Assembly: GCA_028023455.1 (NCBI GenBank)
Contig: JAQFVV010000317.1
Location: forward strand, 815,501 to 879,500
Length of the DNA stretch: 64,000 nucleotides
Reading direction: 5' to 3'
DNA from: Epiperipatus broadwayi
Taxonomy: Eukaryota > Onychophora > Udeonychophora > Euonychophora > Peripatidae
The translations under genes were made by a program, and so were the position numbers. Below are positions 11,949 to 24,132 of the stretch, piece by piece (positions within the stretch are counted from its first letter, which is position 1; each line of letters starts with the position of its first letter). Under the pieces are notes generated by a model, which saw nothing but the letters and a program-made list of their open reading frames with translations, was not told where the DNA came from and did no database searches.

Positions 11949-13461
11949 CAGCGTTTCCCAATCTTTTTTGGCTCACGTACCACTTGGTAGTATATCATGC
12001 TAAATTGTACCACTTCGTAAAAATGATTGTATTTTGTGAAATTTGTTATTGCGAGTGTGTTATTTTATTTGCATTATACATATTATAGGGTGACCATGTA
12101 TTCACATCACATAATGAGACAAATTACATTGTAACATGCCTAAACATCATGCTGGATTATAAACTCACTGAAATTATAAACTCACTGTAACATATATGTA
12201 TGTGTTTGTTCAAAGTATCATATTTATCTACTATTTTGTCATTTTTCATTTACTAATAAATGGTTTTAATAAAAACACAAAATTACAAAAACCCAATTAA
12301 TATATTTTTTTATCATAATCAAATGTTTTTATAAAATAAATTTAATGAGATCCTTGTGCTTGTTTCGAAGAACATAATTTTTTGAAATTTGGTTCAGAAG
12401 ATGCAAGATATACCCTTAAGTCTACAGCTGCATTCAATCTGTTTCAATACTTTTTAAAAAAAAAAATATATGAAGAAAAAGCTCTTTCTACTAATTCCAT
12501 ACTAGTAAATGGTAATAATAATTTAAGAGCTTTCTCAGAAAACTGTTCATATTCTTTAATGTTTAACCAAAATTAATTAGATTGTGTCGATAATTCTATT
12601 AAATTTTCTTTCTCTTTTATTGATAATGATGTAGCTTTTTCTAAATTTTCTTCATAGAAGGGGTTTAAAATCCACTTATCATTTGTGTTTTCGGGTTTTG
12701 GAAAATATTCCATGAAAGACAATTTTAATCCTGTTAAATGTGCTATTATATTTTCTGTATATCTTGATACAGACTAACCTTATTTTCAAACAAAAAAATA
12801 TGTAGAGTTTCGAATTTTTCCGATTAATTGTTTTCAATACACTGTTTCCAAAAATCTAATTTCTTAATCATACTTTCAATTTTATCATTAACACTAAAGA
12901 TCGTTATCGAGTTATTCTGAAGTGTCAAATTTAAGTTCATTTATTTGCAAAAAATATCAGATAAATATGCAAGCACCTGAAGCCAATCAAAATCATACAA
13001 TTTCGAAGAGAGATCAAAAGGATTGTCTTAAAAAAAAAAAACCTGTGCTTCTTGTCTAAGTTCGAATAAGCAGGTTATATAGGGATCAATGAATTTTAAT
13101 AAACAAAGACGATACAATCACAAACAATAACCTGTCACTTGTAAGCCATGCGGTGAAGTGAATGAGAGTGCAGCACTATGACAACAGTGGCGGCGACATC
13201 TCAAGTTACTGGTGGCTAACGGCTAAATTTAAAAGTGCACTCCAAAAAAAAACCCGATATCAATTGCTGGATTTTCGATCATCGACTGTACATATTAACA
13301 ACTTTACTGTATAATATTATTCATTAAAATAATTTTTATGAATTATAGGAAAAAACGTTTCTATGATATTTTTATGATTTAATTTTTTATATCCGCCATT
13401 ATTGATTATTTTTCGTGTACCACCAACCAGCAACTCGCGTACCACAGGTTGGGAAACGCTG
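11949..13461 (-). mobile_element. hAT-superfamily DNA transposon, internally deleted, with 8-bp TSD
   Basis: Terminal inverted repeats CAGCGTTTCCCAA are present at both ends and continue into GGCTCACGTACCAC and its mirror. The flanks are perfect 8-bp direct repeats GTCTAGAA at 11941-11948 and 13462-13469, the duplication length diagnostic of hAT elements. The interior carries the C-terminal half of a hAT transposase on the minus strand. At about 1.5 kb the element is much shorter than an autonomous hAT, so the 5' half of the transposase gene has been lost. Confidence 0.93.
12342..13075 (-). pseudogene. hAT transposase C-terminal remnant (ZBED5/SCAND3-like)
   Basis: On the minus strand, in order: WLQVLAYLSDIFCK, then MNLNLTLQ, then VNDKIESMIKKLDFWKQCI, then KPENTNDKWILNPFYEENLE and IKEKENLIELSTQS, then EKALKLLLPFTSMELVERAF. 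After a frameshift it ends RLNAAVDLRVYL-ASSEPNF, stopping at 12344. These blocks match the hAT dimerisation-region layout of domesticated and active ZBED5-like transposases. In-frame stops after LSDIFCK and after STQSN, plus a frameshift before RLNAAVD, make it non-functional. The zinc-finger BED domain and the first catalytic residues are absent. Confidence 0.88.
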
Positions 13462-13469
13462 GTCTAGAA

Positions 13470-14527
13470 TAATAAATAAGGAAGTATAATGTATGGACTA
13501 AAAAAGTAAATTCATCTACAGATAAGCTGATATTTATAGCATAGACATATAGATAGTTGGTTGGATAAATAGATTAATGATTTAACTATTTATTCTCTTA
13601 CAATAATTATTTTCATAGAGATAGATTTTTTTGAATTATTATATATGTATAATATCTTCGCGTTCAAGACAATGTCACAATTACAATAATTTAGAATCTT
13701 TAAATTACCAGACTGTAAATTAACTCAGACTAGATTTCTGTAGTTCTAAAGTATAATTTCTTGTAATACCATAGTAAAAAGAACTGATTAGAATTTACAT
13801 GAAACTAAAACAAATTATGTTAAGTAAATGGGGAGGTCATTTGAAAACTGTGTCACCAAAATAACCCTGTTATTTTTTAATCTTAGAAGCCTGTTTACTA
13901 ATTAGTCACTTCACTTTTCTGCAAAATTATTATAGCAAAATTAATTTTGTTTAAGTTTTTTTTTTCTTTTAGCTTCCCCTATCCTCACATTATATAAAAA
14001 GTTAGAAAATTTTCATTTTTTTAAAATTTAAGCATAAAATGATGATTTTACTCCTAAAAGTTTTTACATTTATTAAAAATAATTTACACGAATAAAATAG
14101 TTATAAATATTACTGTCAAATCGCCTTTTATATTTTTAGTTTTTAAAAATGTAATTAACTAATAAAAGGATAGAATTACTTTGTATATTTTATCATTATC
14201 TTTAAAGATTTTTGAGATAAATTTTAATATTTGTTATTATAATGAAAAAAAAACGATTAGTATTGTTTTTCAAATTTTCTAGCAATCTATATTTTTTAAT
14301 ATTGATGTGTGTGTGTGCGTATTTTACATGTTGCCAAGAGAACACTGTTGTTTAGTTTTGATGGGAATGTAATTACATATTAAGTTTTTGTTATTTATTG
14401 CTGATTTCTTTTTTCTTTTTTAATATCCTGTGACAATTTGAGTATTCAAATTATTAAAAAAAAAAAAAAAATCACGATAAGTTCTGATCAGTTTTATATT
14501 TTAGTTGTTTGTTTTTTTCAATCGTAG
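13470..14527. other. Intron upstream of the EHBP1 exon, with splice acceptor
   Basis: No repeat or ORF is identified here. The last 25 bases before the exon are T-rich and end in TCGTAG, a usable polypyrimidine tract and AG acceptor at 14526-14527. Confidence 0.6.
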
Positions 14528-14642
14528 ACTGGCAGAAAACAGATGCTCAAAAACGTAGAGAGAAACTCCTACTGGATGAGCTTGTTAAAATAGTAGACAT
14601 GCGAGATGAGTTGGTTCAACGCTTGGACTCCCAAGAGAAAGC
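14528..14642 (+). CDS. EHBP1: EHBP1 internal exon, C-terminal part of the bMERB domain
   Basis: The exon is 115 bp: two bases completing a codon, 37 full codons, and two bases (GC) opening the next codon, so both flanking introns are phase 2. It reads WQKTDAQKRREKLLLDELVK followed by IVDMRDELVQRLDSQEK. From memory this closely matches the vertebrate EHBP1 tail (WQKTEAQKRREQLLLDELV, then a DAQEK-type end). EHBP1 links Eps15-homology-domain proteins and Rab8/Rab10-family GTPases to actin during endocytic recycling, and the bMERB helices bind Rab proteins. The donor is GTAAGT. MICAL and MICALL proteins carry the same domain type but lack the WQKT-AQKRRE stretch. The preceding exon and the terminal exon (acidic EEED-type start) are not found in the window, so the exon is flanked by introns of over 14 kb and probably 49 kb. 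Confidence 0.92.
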
Positions 14643-15827
14643 GTAAGTAGAATTTTTGTTGTTGTTTATCGCAATGGTCTCAAAATTGAAAGACTGAAGG
14701 ATTAGTTTCTTGTCATTTTCAAATATTCTATTTCCAAATACTGCGAAAAAAAAATTAAATAAAAAGTTAAATTTTAAAAAAAAAAAGTGAATTATAAAAA
14801 AATAAATTTAAAATTGCACTAATGATTAAAAATGCAATTTTTGTATATAAATGCTTTTTTCTGTGTGAATCTTTGTGTGTCTATTTATGTAATGAAATAA
14901 ATATCTGATGATAATAGTAATATAATTATTATAAGAATTGATATTTTAACTAATTATTGTAAAAACAGATTCAACTTTCAACCGTCACTCAAAGCTAACA
15001 TTCTCAATAATTGTTAAATTAGTTATTCAAAAGATTTTTTTTTTATGTTGGCGTTAATAGTATGACTATTATCATCAAATGTTTATTTCATTATAGTGTA
15101 ATAATTGATGATTTATAATGATGATGATGATGCACGTGCATAATCAATCATACAAACAAGAATTTGTTAAAAGATCTTTCATGTAGACAATGAACATTTG
15201 GCATAGTCTACGTGTTAAAACTACCTAAAAATAATATCTAACTTTTAATTATACATTAAATAAATAATCTAATAGTTTGTTGCTTTGGGAGTTTATTCAT
15301 ATGAAGTTCGAGTATTGGAAATGACATATTTGGAGCTACAATCCAAAGAGTTTGAGCATCACTGCACTAAACCATATAAGTCAAAATGTACATTCACTTT
15401 TGATTATTGATTTTATTTATTAGAGTTCTTAGCAAAACAGCTCTATACAAGGGTGACTTAATAATCTATGAAATATGGTAGATGAAAATTCATTAAAATA
15501 AGGCAATGTTGAATTGTTGACAATTTGTTATTAAATTATTTATAAACATCAATAGTTTAAAATAATTTTAACTGCATTAATAATTTATAAAATTACTAAG
15601 CTTTTTTTTTAAGATGAGAGTTGTGATATTTTTACCAGAATCTCATCTCTCAAACAGTAATTCAACTTTGAACATTCTGGATGGGAGGAATCTCTCTTTT
15701 AGCTCATTATAAAATATAGGTTTTTCTAATTATAAACTCTCCTTTTTTTCTTTAGTTTGTTTAGATTTTATTTTCTTTAGCAAGACAAAAGAAATCAAGC
15801 AGGGGATGAATTTACTCATTGCTTTAT
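14643..15827. other. Start of the downstream EHBP1 intron
   Basis: It begins with a consensus GTAAGT donor. A short ATG-repeat run occurs near 15117-15133. No other feature is recognised. Confidence 0.6.
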
Positions 15828-16266
15828 AAAACAGGCAAAACTCTCCATACAATAGTGCCATTCAGTGCTAGCCAGAGTAATCAATGGATGCCAGAAGGCT
15901 TGTGCATAAAATCCCTATCTAGTGCCTATGCATTCAATATCCCCAGACTAGTTTTTAGCTTGTGGCTTCCATCAGTGATGAGCCTTGGATCTAAGAGAAC
16001 TACACCTAGATCTTAGGATCTAAGGCAACCTTCCAGCAGCCACCTTTTATCTCTACTTAACTACAAACCTATGACAATATAATATTTTCAATCCAAGCTC
16101 GTTATCTTATATAGTCATATAGATCTGAACTCAGTTCACTACACATATTTTGGTGTATTTGGTTCTTTAATAACCATAGCCACCACTGTCCTATTAGGCA
16201 CGATTAGTATTAAACCACCACACATCACGTGATCATCATTTCTTATGCTTGCTCATAACCATTATT
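15828..16266 (+). repeat. 440-bp repeat unit A1
   Basis: It starts AAAACAGGCAAAACTCTCCA and runs 439 bp to the start of the next copy. Internal landmarks are AGAGTAATCAATGGATGCCA, the CCCTATCTAGTGCC segment and GGATCTAAG. It is adjacent to A2 in the same orientation. Inverted copies lie at 16628-16738 and 17470-17925. A short ORF at 15819-16016 recurs in A2 only because the DNA is repeated. Confidence 0.85.
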
Positions 16267-16627
16267 AAAACAGGCAAAACTCTCCATACAGCAATGCCAC
16301 TCACTGCAAGACAGAGTAATCAATGGATGCCAGAAGGCTTGTGCATAAAATCCCTATCTAGTGCCTACTCATCCAATATCCCCAGACTAGTTTTTAGCTT
16401 GTGGCTTTCATCAATGAGGAACCTTGGATCTGAGAGCATTGTACCTAGATCTTAGGATCTAATGCAATCTTCCAGCAGCCACCTTTTATCTCTACTAAAC
16501 TACAAACCTATGAGAATAAAATTGAAAACACAATATTTTCTATCCATTAGCTTATATAGTCATGTAGGTCAACTCAGTTTAGTACCTATACATTTTGGTC
16601 TCTTTGATTCTTTAATAACCATAGTCA
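16267..16627 (+). repeat. 440-bp repeat unit A2 (truncated)
   Basis: Direct repeat of A1 that stops after 'aataaccatagtcac', where it is joined directly to an inverted A fragment. The junction at 16627/16628 is a rearrangement breakpoint. Confidence 0.85.
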
Positions 16628-16738
16628 CAAGCTAGAAACTAGTCTGAGGATGTTGGATGAGTAGGCACTAGATAGGGATTTTATGCACAAGCTTTCTGGC
16701 ATCCATTGATTACTCTGGCTTTACATTTGCCTGTTTTA
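16628..16738 (-). repeat. Inverted fragment of repeat A (A3)
   Basis: Reverse complement of the first quarter of A1/A2: CACTAGATAGGGATTTTATG, then TGGCATCCATTGATTACTCT, then GCCTGTTTTAA. Confidence 0.85.
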
Positions 16739-16869
16739 ACATATATGTTGAAAAGATAAATAATCACCAATATACCGTATTTCATGCTAAACCAGCAATC
16801 TTCAGTTAGTCCAGATTACCAGCATGAAATACATATATTGGTGATTATTTATCTTTTCAACATATATGT
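16739..16869. repeat. Hairpin in the middle of the A-repeat block
   Basis: The left arm ACATATATGTTGAAAAGATA and its continuation through AATCACCAATAT are mirrored by the right arm ending at 16869. The loop lies around 16785-16830. Confidence 0.8.
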
Positions 16870-17469
16870 GTTCAAGTGTATCAGTGTTATGAGATAGTGT
16901 GGAGAGTGGTGGGTGGTGTGAAAGTCTGTGCTCATATACCCTTTATATTACATATATAGACATAAATATATAATAAGCCTGTGTTTCAGTTATTACATAT
17001 TAGAGATGTCTGCCCATCCCTTGTATATATATTAAAATGGATTATGTCCTGTACATGAGGGGTCAGATTGACCTTGGGACAACATGGGTGTGACAAGAAT
17101 CTCGGACTCAGGGTGGCCTTTGAGTGTTCCATCATCAGATTTTCAAAATGGATGGTTGAAGAGTTGGAATGTGGAATGGATTGAAGCCCGTCCATTAAAG
17201 TATGAAGATTGGCTATCTTAATATATATCTGAGCACTTATAGCATATATGTGTAGAGATGGTAATCTGGACCAACTGATGATTGCTGTTTTAGCATGAAA
17301 TATGTACATTGGTGATTATTTATCTTTTCAACATATATGTGTTCAAGTATATCAGTGTTATGAGATAGTGTGGAGAATGAATGGTGGGTGGTGTGAAAGT
17401 CTGTGCTCATATACCCTATATATTACATATATAGACATAGGTATACAATAAGCCTGTGTTTCAGTTATT
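16826..17469. repeat. Repeat B, two direct copies about 460 bp apart
   Basis: B1 (16826-16994) and B2 (17288-17469) share AGCATGAAATA, GGTGATTATTTATCTTTTCA, GAGATAGTGTGGAGA, TGTGCTCATATACCC and end AGCCTGTGTTTCAGTTATT. Between them lies unique sequence holding a 107-codon minus-strand ORF (16986-17309) that I judge spurious. The AGATTACC block of B1 reappears inverted near 17259, so B is itself partly palindromic. Confidence 0.75.
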
Positions 17470-17925
17470 TGCCTGTTTTAATAACAGTTATGAGCAAGCA
17501 TAGGAAATGTTGATCATGTGATGTTTAGTGGTTTAATACCAATCCTGTCTAATAGTATAATAGTGGTTATGGTTATTAAAGAACCAAAGACACTAAAATG
17601 TATGGGTACTGAACTGAGTTCAGACCTATATGAGCTAATGAGCTTGGATTAAAAATATTGTGTTTTCAATTTTATTCTCATAGTTTTGTAGTTAAGTAGA
17701 GATAAAAGGTGGCTACTGGAGGGTTGCATTAGATCCTAAGATCTAGGTGCAGAGCTCTCAGATCCAAAACTCCTCACTGATGAAAGCCACAAGCTAGAAA
17801 CTAGTCTGGGGATATTGGATGAGTAGGCACTAGATAGGGATTTTATCACTACTGTATGGAGAGTTTTGCCTATTTTAATAAGAGTTATGAGCAAGTGTAA
17901 GAAGTGGTGTTCATGTGATACTTTT
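17470..17925 (-). repeat. Inverted repeat units A4 and start of A5
   Basis: This is the reverse complement of A1: GCCTGTTTTAATAACAGTTA at 17471, GATCATGTGATG, the GGTGGCTACTGGAGG block, then the inverted CTAGATAGGGATTTTAT. A second unit begins near 17867 (GCCTATTTTAATAAGAGTTA). Two A units in one direction and two in the other thus surround the B block. Confidence 0.85.
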
Positions 17926-19762
17926 ATAAAATTAAAGATTTTTGTTCTGCCCTTATATGAATCAAATAATTGATCATTAATTCTGTAGTTTGAACTTAGT
18001 TGTATAAATCAAAGGTTATACAATTTTATTTTTGTAGAACATAATGGTCATGGGTAATTTTGGACATATTGATTAGAATCTAGTAATATTTGGAAAGATC
18101 AGATTCAATTGGCATTATTTGAACTTTGAAATTTATTTTCCACATCTTATTCTTCTCTCATTTTAAAGTTTTGATAAACATTAAAAGAAACATTTTGGTT
18201 TAAAGGTATATTAGATGATGAAACTATATATGCACTAGGGGATGACAAGTCTTCTAATATCTGATGAAGGGGATGAATATTCATTGCCAGATAGTGAACT
18301 TGGGTATTTCAGTAATAATTTTATTGCAATATTTAGCATTCTGTATAAAAATTTGGTGCAAACTTTTTTCCATGAAGATGCACAATATTCACAAAAAAAG
18401 TATGGAAGTATTTAAGAATATTTGTGGAATGTATTTGCATCATAATTTGAATTTTAATGTTTTTATTTATTTAGTATGGGGTTTTTTTCTTGGAAGTTGA
18501 TTGGAGAATGGATTACTAGCATTATAGCAGATGACAATATAGTGGACAGGATAGCTCACCATATTTTAAGTAAAAAAAAAATCAAAATGAGAAACATTTG
18601 CTGTTAAATCTTATGAAAATGATATGAAGAAAAGGCATAATATATATATATAAAAGCTGTATGTGTGAGAATAACTTTGATTGATAATATAACTGGTATA
18701 ACATTGGAAGTAGATAAAAGTGTATATTTCAGCTAAATTTTTGAAAATTTGTTCAAAAAAATCATCAAATGTTCAATATGATTTGTTTATCCTGTTATCT
18801 TTATTTTTTGTTTATGTATATAATATTATTTTAGCATCTTATTTTCTTATGCAGTCTATAATCTGGTGTTATAAATCAACAGACACTTATTTTCTCCTTT
18901 TTTTTTTTTGGCCTGGTTCTCTCTCTGAACCTTTTATATTAAGCATTTAACATAAGATTGTTTTTGTTTTCTATTTAGTACAAAGATTGATCTAATATTG
19001 TGCAGATATTAAAGAACTTTATCATAAAATTGCAAATGTTTTTATTTTAGTTTTCCTATGGAACTACAAGTAAATACATATTGATGCAGCTTATAAATAA
19101 ATTAAACTTTTTCATGTATAAAATTGCAAATGTCTTAGTTTCATCTGCCATAACAAATTGCAAGTAAATACATATTGATACTACTTATAGATAAATTAAG
19201 CTTCATAAAACATCTTGTTTTGAACATGGTACTATTTAACCACATTCATATGCTAAATACCTGATATAATATAATTACTTACATGAATATAAAACTGCAA
19301 CTTTATTTTACTATTTTTTTTGTTTTGTGTTAAATTAAAACATTTAAAATTTCAAGTTTTTTGCCTTTGGGTATTACTCTATATGTAATTGAGAATTCAG
19401 CGCAGATTAAAAATAAGTTATACTTTTTTACAAAAATGTGTTATGGTTATTGAATTCTGAACATACTTTTTTTTTTTTTTTTAGGGATTGATTCATATAT
19501 TAATGTAGCAATTTTACATGCCACATTTTGCCAGTTTTATTTGTTGTTTGACCATAGACTTTATTTAAAATAGCAAATCTTTTGCTTTTGAAATACTGTT
19601 GATAGTGAAGATTTTACACTTAAGGATTAGTTTAACTTTTGCCTGAAGTAATGGTTATATGACATTCAAAGCTACTGATATATTTTTTCTATTTAATTTT
19701 CTAAATCAATGAAAATAAACTATTTATTTTATATAGCCTGATGTTTATAAACTGTAATACAT
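17926..19762. other. Intronic sequence, nothing recognised
   Basis: Short near-duplicate segments at 19060-19110 and 19140-19200 (CTACAAGTAAATACATATTGATG and relatives in shorter pieces) suggest a local duplication. Open frames near 18264 and 18720 look like chance frames in AT-rich DNA. Confidence 0.5.
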
Positions 19763-19790
19763 CTAAACTTCAGGTGAACACAATAATAAA

Positions 19791-20349
19791 GTACATATTG
19801 ACAGTTAACTGTACAAAAAATAAAAGTAAGAAAAAAACTGTAATTCTATATAAAAAAATACTTTCATTGATTTAAATAAGTATTCATTTATTATTTAACA
19901 CTCGTAAAAGCGAATGTACAATAGCTGTAAAAGGCTGATATTTAATGTATTTCATTGATTTAATAACAGCATTAAGCTATTACACATGTGTTTTGTAGAT
20001 TTTTAACAATAAATGAATACTCCCACTTCAAACACAAGATAAGTCTTTGGAAAAGATAGAATGAATCCATCTATCTTTTCGAATCCAAATACTTATGTAT
20101 GGGTAAATCTTAAGTATTTGAAAGTGAGAGCATGAAGATATTAAACAATCACTTTAAATTACCTTTTACATGCTTGAATGAGTGACTTATTTGTGTTTGA
20201 AGTGGGAGTATTCATTTGTTGTTAAAAATCTACAAAGTGCATGTGTAATAGCTTAATGCTATTATTAAATCAATGAAAGTATTATTTTATATAGAATTAC
20301 AGGTTTTTTTTTACTTTTATTTTTTGTACAGTTAACTATCAGTATGTAC
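19791..20349. mobile_element. Hairpin element X, copy 1 (559 bp)
   Basis: The ends GTACATATTGACAGTTAACT and the mirrored AGTTAACTATCAGTATGTAC are near-perfect inverted repeats. Pairing continues through AATAAAAGT, ATTGATTTAATA and CCCACTTCAAACACAAGATA to a central part around 20060-20130. A sister copy lies at 21331-21738. Confidence 0.85.
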
Positions 20350-20607
20350 TTTATGTATTCATATAGTATTCAGATTTTAACATGACTTTTAATCATTGAA
20401 CTTTTTTATTGATGTATGCACTGTGCAAATTATAGCTTTTGTATATAACTTTACAATACAGTGTTGCAGAAATTAGATGAGAGAAACTGGCAATCAAAAA
20501 GTCAAATACATAATTAAAACTCTCATTTGAACTCCAGCTCAAGAGTATATCAAACAAACATACTATCATTATATTACATATACATATATTATAATTTCAT
20601 TTACAAA

Positions 20608-20680
20608 TGTCAAACTTTCTGCATTCACAGCTATGTTACCATTCACTTCAGAAATCATCATTCCATTGTGAGTGCAGAAA
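20608..20680. repeat. Small hairpin inside palindrome arm W
   Basis: AAACTTTCTGCATTCACA on the left is mirrored by TGTGAGTGCAGAAAGTTT. The same hairpin is present in the opposite W arm near 22362-22436. Confidence 0.8.
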
Positions 20681-21330
20681 GTTTCACAGTTTAAATTAAA
20701 TTATAATGAATTGATATTGATAAAACATAAAAAAATGATAAAGATGCAAGTAAGTGCTTGCAAAATGAGTCAACTGAAGAAAGCTAGTTCAGTATAAAAT
20801 GCATCTTAAGAGTCACATCTTTTTCAGATATCTTTATTCAAGAATATGTAGTAAAGAGGATATTTTAAGTATATCTAATATATATATATATAAACTATAT
20901 CAATTATTGGATGTTGTTTTCACTTAGCCAAAATAAAATAAAAAATGTAGATAAAAAGTAAGCAAAGTAAAATACTTTGAATAAGCAATAATATTTTAAT
21001 CAGCCCTTAACACAAATTATTTTCAATGTAAAAATTATATTATAAACTTTAAGATGTATTACTAGCTTACTTATTTATTTATTTATATTTTTAAAAAATT
21101 CAGCTACATGATTTGACTTAACTATTATAATCAAAACTTATTTTCAAAGTCAAAATAGAATCTTCCAATTATTAAATACATAACAGAATGAATTCAAACT
21201 CATCTAATTTCTGCAACACTGTATTGTAAAGATATATACAAAAGCTATAATTTGCACAGTGCATACATTAATAAAAAAGTTCAATGATTAAAAGTCATGT
21301 TAAAATCTGAATACTATATGAATACATAAA

Positions 21331-21738
21331 GTACATATTGACAGTTAACTGTACAAAAAATAAAAGTAAAAAAAAAACTAATTCTATATAAAAAAATACT
21401 TTCATTGATTTAATAACAGCATTAAGCTATTACATATGCACTTTGTAGATTTTTAACAATAAATGAATACTCCCACTTCAAACACAAGATAAGTCATTCA
21501 TTCAAGCATGTAAAAAGTAATTTAAAGTGATTGTTTAATATCTTCATGCTCTCACTTTCAAATACTTAAGATTTACCCATACATAAGTATTTAGGTTCAA
21601 AAAGATAGATAGATTCATTCTATCTTTTCCAAAGACTTATCTTGTGTTTGAAGTGGGAGTATTTATTTATTTTTTTATATAGAATTACAGTTTTTTTTTT
21701 TACTTTTATTTTTTGTACAGTTAACTGTCAATACGTAC
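21331..21738. mobile_element. Hairpin element X, copy 2 (408 bp)
   Basis: Same termini as copy 1 (GTACATATTGACAG and the mirrored CTGTCAATACGTAC). It is shorter because part of the right arm (the TTGTTAAAAATCTAC to ATCAATGAAAG block) is missing. Its central segment is in the opposite orientation to that of copy 1. It forms the exact centre of the larger W palindrome. Confidence 0.85.
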
Positions 21739-22623
21739 TTTATGTATTCATATAGTATTCAGATTTTAACATGACTTTTAATCATTGAACTTTTTTATTA
21801 ATGTATGCATTGCGCAAATTATAGCTTTTGTATATATCTTTACAATACAGTGTTGCAGAAATTAGATGAGTTTGAATTCATTCTGTTATGTATTTAATAA
21901 TTGGAAGATTCCATTTTGACTTTGAAAATAAGTTTTGATTATAATAGTTAAGTCAAATCATGTAGCTGAATTTTTTAAAAATATAAATAAATAAGCTAGT
22001 AATGCATCTTAAAATTTATAATATAATTTTTACATTAAAAATAATTTGTGTTAAGGGCTGATTAAAATATTATTGCTTATTCAAAGAATTTTACTTTGCT
22101 TACTTTTTACCCCTTTTTTTTTTTGGGGGGGGGGTTGTAAGTGAAATCAACATCCAATAATTGATATATATGGTATACTTAAAATATTCTCTTTACTACA
22201 TATTCTTAAATAAAGATATCTGAAAAAGATGTGACTCTTAAGATGCATTTTATACTGAACTAGCATTGTTCAGTTGACTCATTTTGCAAGCACTTACTTG
22301 CATCTTTATCTGTTTTTTATGTTTTATCAATATCAATTTATTATAATTTAATTTAAAATGTGAAACTTTCTGCACTCACAATGGTATGATGATCTCTGAA
22401 GTGAATGGTAACATAGTTGTGAATGCAGAAAGTTTGACATTTGTAAATGAAATTATAATATATGTATATGTAATATAATGATAGTATGTTTGTTTGATAT
22501 ACTCTTGAGCTGGAGTTCAAATGAGATTTTTAATTATGCATTTGATTTCTTGATTGCCAGTTTTAAGAGAAAAAAAGGTGATCAAATTTACTCATTTTAT
22601 TATTGTGTTCCTCTGATGTTTAG

Positions 22624-24132
22624 CTGTTTTAACTCTTACAATTAAATATTCAAGATTCTACTTTTTATATCTAAGCATAATACAATTCAAATATTGATCT
22701 CATATTTACAATCTTTAGGAATCATCTAGCTTTTCACTTTATAAGTCATTTATTTATTATTTGTACATTCCATGTTTTATTTTGCTTTATTAGAATGCCT
22801 GCAATCTGTCTTCAACACACACACACACGTCTTCCAAAAGACTATTAAGATACTAATTATCAAATTTAATTGGTATCTAAAAGATTCTTAATTCTATAAC
22901 TTAAGCATATATGGATAATTAATAAAAGATTTCCAAAATGAATGTGATATGTTAATTGGATTGTTAATATAATATATGTTGTTAAATATTACATAGCTTA
23001 TTTTTTAATGATAATTTGTGCACAGTTATTCATTCCTTGTGCTAAAAGCATTCCATCAAATATTTATGAAAATTGAGATAGCATATCTTATTTACATGTC
23101 ATGGAAGTTTTCAAAATTCTGGATTAAAATCACAGATAATTATCATTTTTTGTTATAGTCATCAATTCTTCATTATTAATACACAGTAGATATTGAAAAA
23201 GAAAATAGGATTTGAAGTTATATCAAAGTAAACAGTTTTATCAGTTGTCCTATTTTTCCAATGATTTATAAACTACTTGATTTTTTAAATATTTTAATCA
23301 AAATACATTATGAGGAAAGTAAATGGCCTATATTCATTATTTTTTATGTTGAAAGAATCCCATGCCCCCTAGCAAAATAAGATTTCATATCTAGAGGAAT
23401 TTTGATCAATCATCTTGGAAAATATTGATTCAAAAATATTGTCAGTAATTATTTCTTTAAAGAGAAAAAGGAAGACAATGAATTATTTTTGGTCTAGGGT
23501 GCATGCTTTTCTGCTAAGCATATTTGTTTTGTAAATTGAAAATATCTAATATTATCCAGCTTGACTTATCACAATACACATAGATTTGTACTAATCTTTA
23601 TGTGTCTTAGAGGAAGTTTATTTCAAAAAAAATTATATCTTAATCTGCTTTCTTCATTTCAAGAGGAAGCATTTCAAAAGGATTCTTCTAGCATCCATAT
23701 TCTTTTCTATATATATATATATTGACTCTCCTTCTAAGAAATTATGAGGAGTTATCTCAGCTCATTTATTATTGAGACCTTGGTTATACAGCTCGGCGTT
23801 GTCATTTGCCATCGTATTAGCTTCACTTTCTGGGATATTATAAATTGTCAATACATTTGAATATTCTGAATAATATCATACTGTCTGAATCCACTATTAT
23901 ATATTTTGGCAGTTTGCTTGCAGCATAGAAATTCATGTCATCTTCCAAGTCATTTCTAATAACTTGAGACTTATCTTTGTTTTTATTATGTTAATTGATA
24001 TTTTAAGAAAATTGTTTAAAATGTCTAAATTATAGTAGATTTTTTTTTTAAAGGCTTTTTTTTTTCTATTTTATGCACATGGTGAACCAATTGGGGGGGG
24101 TATGCATTTGTTTTTTATCATTATACTCTACA
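22624..24132. other. Intronic sequence, nothing recognised
   Basis: A short (AC)n run lies near 22818-22828 and a TA run near 23710. A less AT-rich patch at 23740-23830 gives short open stretches on the minus strand with no recognisable product. Confidence 0.5.

Larger units (their letters stand above)
19763..22623. repeat. Nested palindrome complex, 2.9 kb
   Basis: The outer ends pair: CTAAACTTCAG-GTGAACACAAT on the left with the mirror of TGTTCCTCTGATGTTTAG on the right. Inside, a 0.7-kb arm W (20482-21198) is mirrored at 21871-22563. A 132-bp segment Z occurs at 20350-20481 (+), 21199-21330 (-) and 21739-21870 (+). Two hairpin elements X (19791-20349 and 21331-21738) sit beside and between them. 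The region can fold at several levels. There is no coding potential. It probably formed by nested insertion of foldback elements plus an inverted duplication. Confidence 0.85.

Noticed and set aside
12382-12576. 64-codon plus-strand ORF
   Set aside because: Antisense to the hAT transposase remnant.
16986-17309. 107-codon minus-strand ORF
   Set aside because: It lies within the repeat B region, has no recognisable domain, and has no homologous frame elsewhere in the window.
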